This document shows positions 63,818-64,000 of a stretch of 64,000 bases of DNA, one piece after another (the first letter of the stretch is position 1; each line of letters begins with the position of its first letter). The position numbers were made by a program, and so were the translations under genes. Below the pieces are notes generated by a model. It was given only the letters and a program-made list of their open reading frames with translations, ran no database searches and was not told the DNA's origin. Source of the DNA: Lepisosteus oculatus (Eukaryota; Chordata; Actinopteri; Semionotiformes; Lepisosteidae); the NCBI RefSeq assembly GCF_040954835.1, contig NC_090697.1, forward strand, positions 8,258,501 to 8,322,500, written 5' to 3'.

Positions 63818-64000
63818 CTAGAAACGAAGGATGTCATCCAGGCATTTCCTTAAAGAATCCTGGGTGTCGGCTACAGCAACATGGCTGAGGAGCTTGTTCC
63901 CCACTCCCACCACCCTTTGGATAAAGAATACCATACCTCTGTTCTCAGTTTTAAATGCACTTTAATGTTATTTCACTGGTGTCCTCTGGTTTGTGTTTTA
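63818..64000. repeat. Dispersed repeat, family D, copy 3 (runs off the window)
   Basis: GATGTCATCCAGGCATTTCC, ACAGCAACATGGCTGAGGAG, CTTGTTCCCCACTCCCACCA and GTCCTCTGGTTTGTGTTTTA: the clearest copy of the family also seen at 15597 and 60041. It continues past the right edge. Confidence 0.7.

Overview
The window is vertebrate nuclear DNA, most likely from a ray-finned fish. The repeat content (a Tc1/mariner fossil, 5S-rRNA-derived and tRNA-derived SINEs, several non-LTR retrotransposon 3' ends) together with mammal-like gene order suggests a non-teleost such as a gar or bowfin; that species-level guess is inference. Protein identities come from recognising the families, not from a search.

Four protein-coding genes account for the coding sequence. 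(1) CNR1, last 140 codons, + strand, 2-424. (2) AKIRIN2, five coding exons, + strand, 13725-19601, starting in a CpG-rich promoter. (3) ORC3, twenty coding exons, - strand, 45594 down to 23125. (4) RARS2, twenty coding exons, + strand, 45888-63591. I assembled every exon by hand with continuous reading frame across all junctions: AKIRIN2 184 aa, ORC3 726 aa, RARS2 579 aa. Order and relative orientation match the human 6q15 neighbourhood (CNR1, AKIRIN2, ORC3, RARS2), except that no SPACA1 was found between CNR1 and AKIRIN2. AKIRIN2 and ORC3 converge; ORC3 and RARS2 are head to head, with 293 bp between their start codons.

Layout: 425-4369 is CNR1 3' UTR and flank, with a retroposon inserted; 4370-5785 is a dead Tc1 element; 5786-13180 is intergenic with LINE/SINE remnants; 13185-20270 is AKIRIN2; 20271-23080 is the AKIRIN2/ORC3 gap; 23081-45600 is ORC3; 45600-45890 is the shared promoter; 45888-63680 is RARS2; the last 300 bases hold a dispersed repeat.

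The genes are not an operon or pathway: CNR1 is a lipid-sensing GPCR, AKIRIN2 a nuclear adaptor, ORC3 a replication-origin subunit and RARS2 the mitochondrial arginyl-tRNA synthetase. I saw no undescribed gene system. The most interesting signals are structural: an 88-bp perfect palindrome in an ORC3 intron, a (TG)30 tract abutting an ORC3 splice acceptor, a small snap-back retroposon family with perfect target duplications and a hammerhead-like core, a CpG-rich block with a perfect CRE inside a RARS2 intron, and a weak RARS2 intron-2 donor at exactly the position of a human disease-associated splice site.
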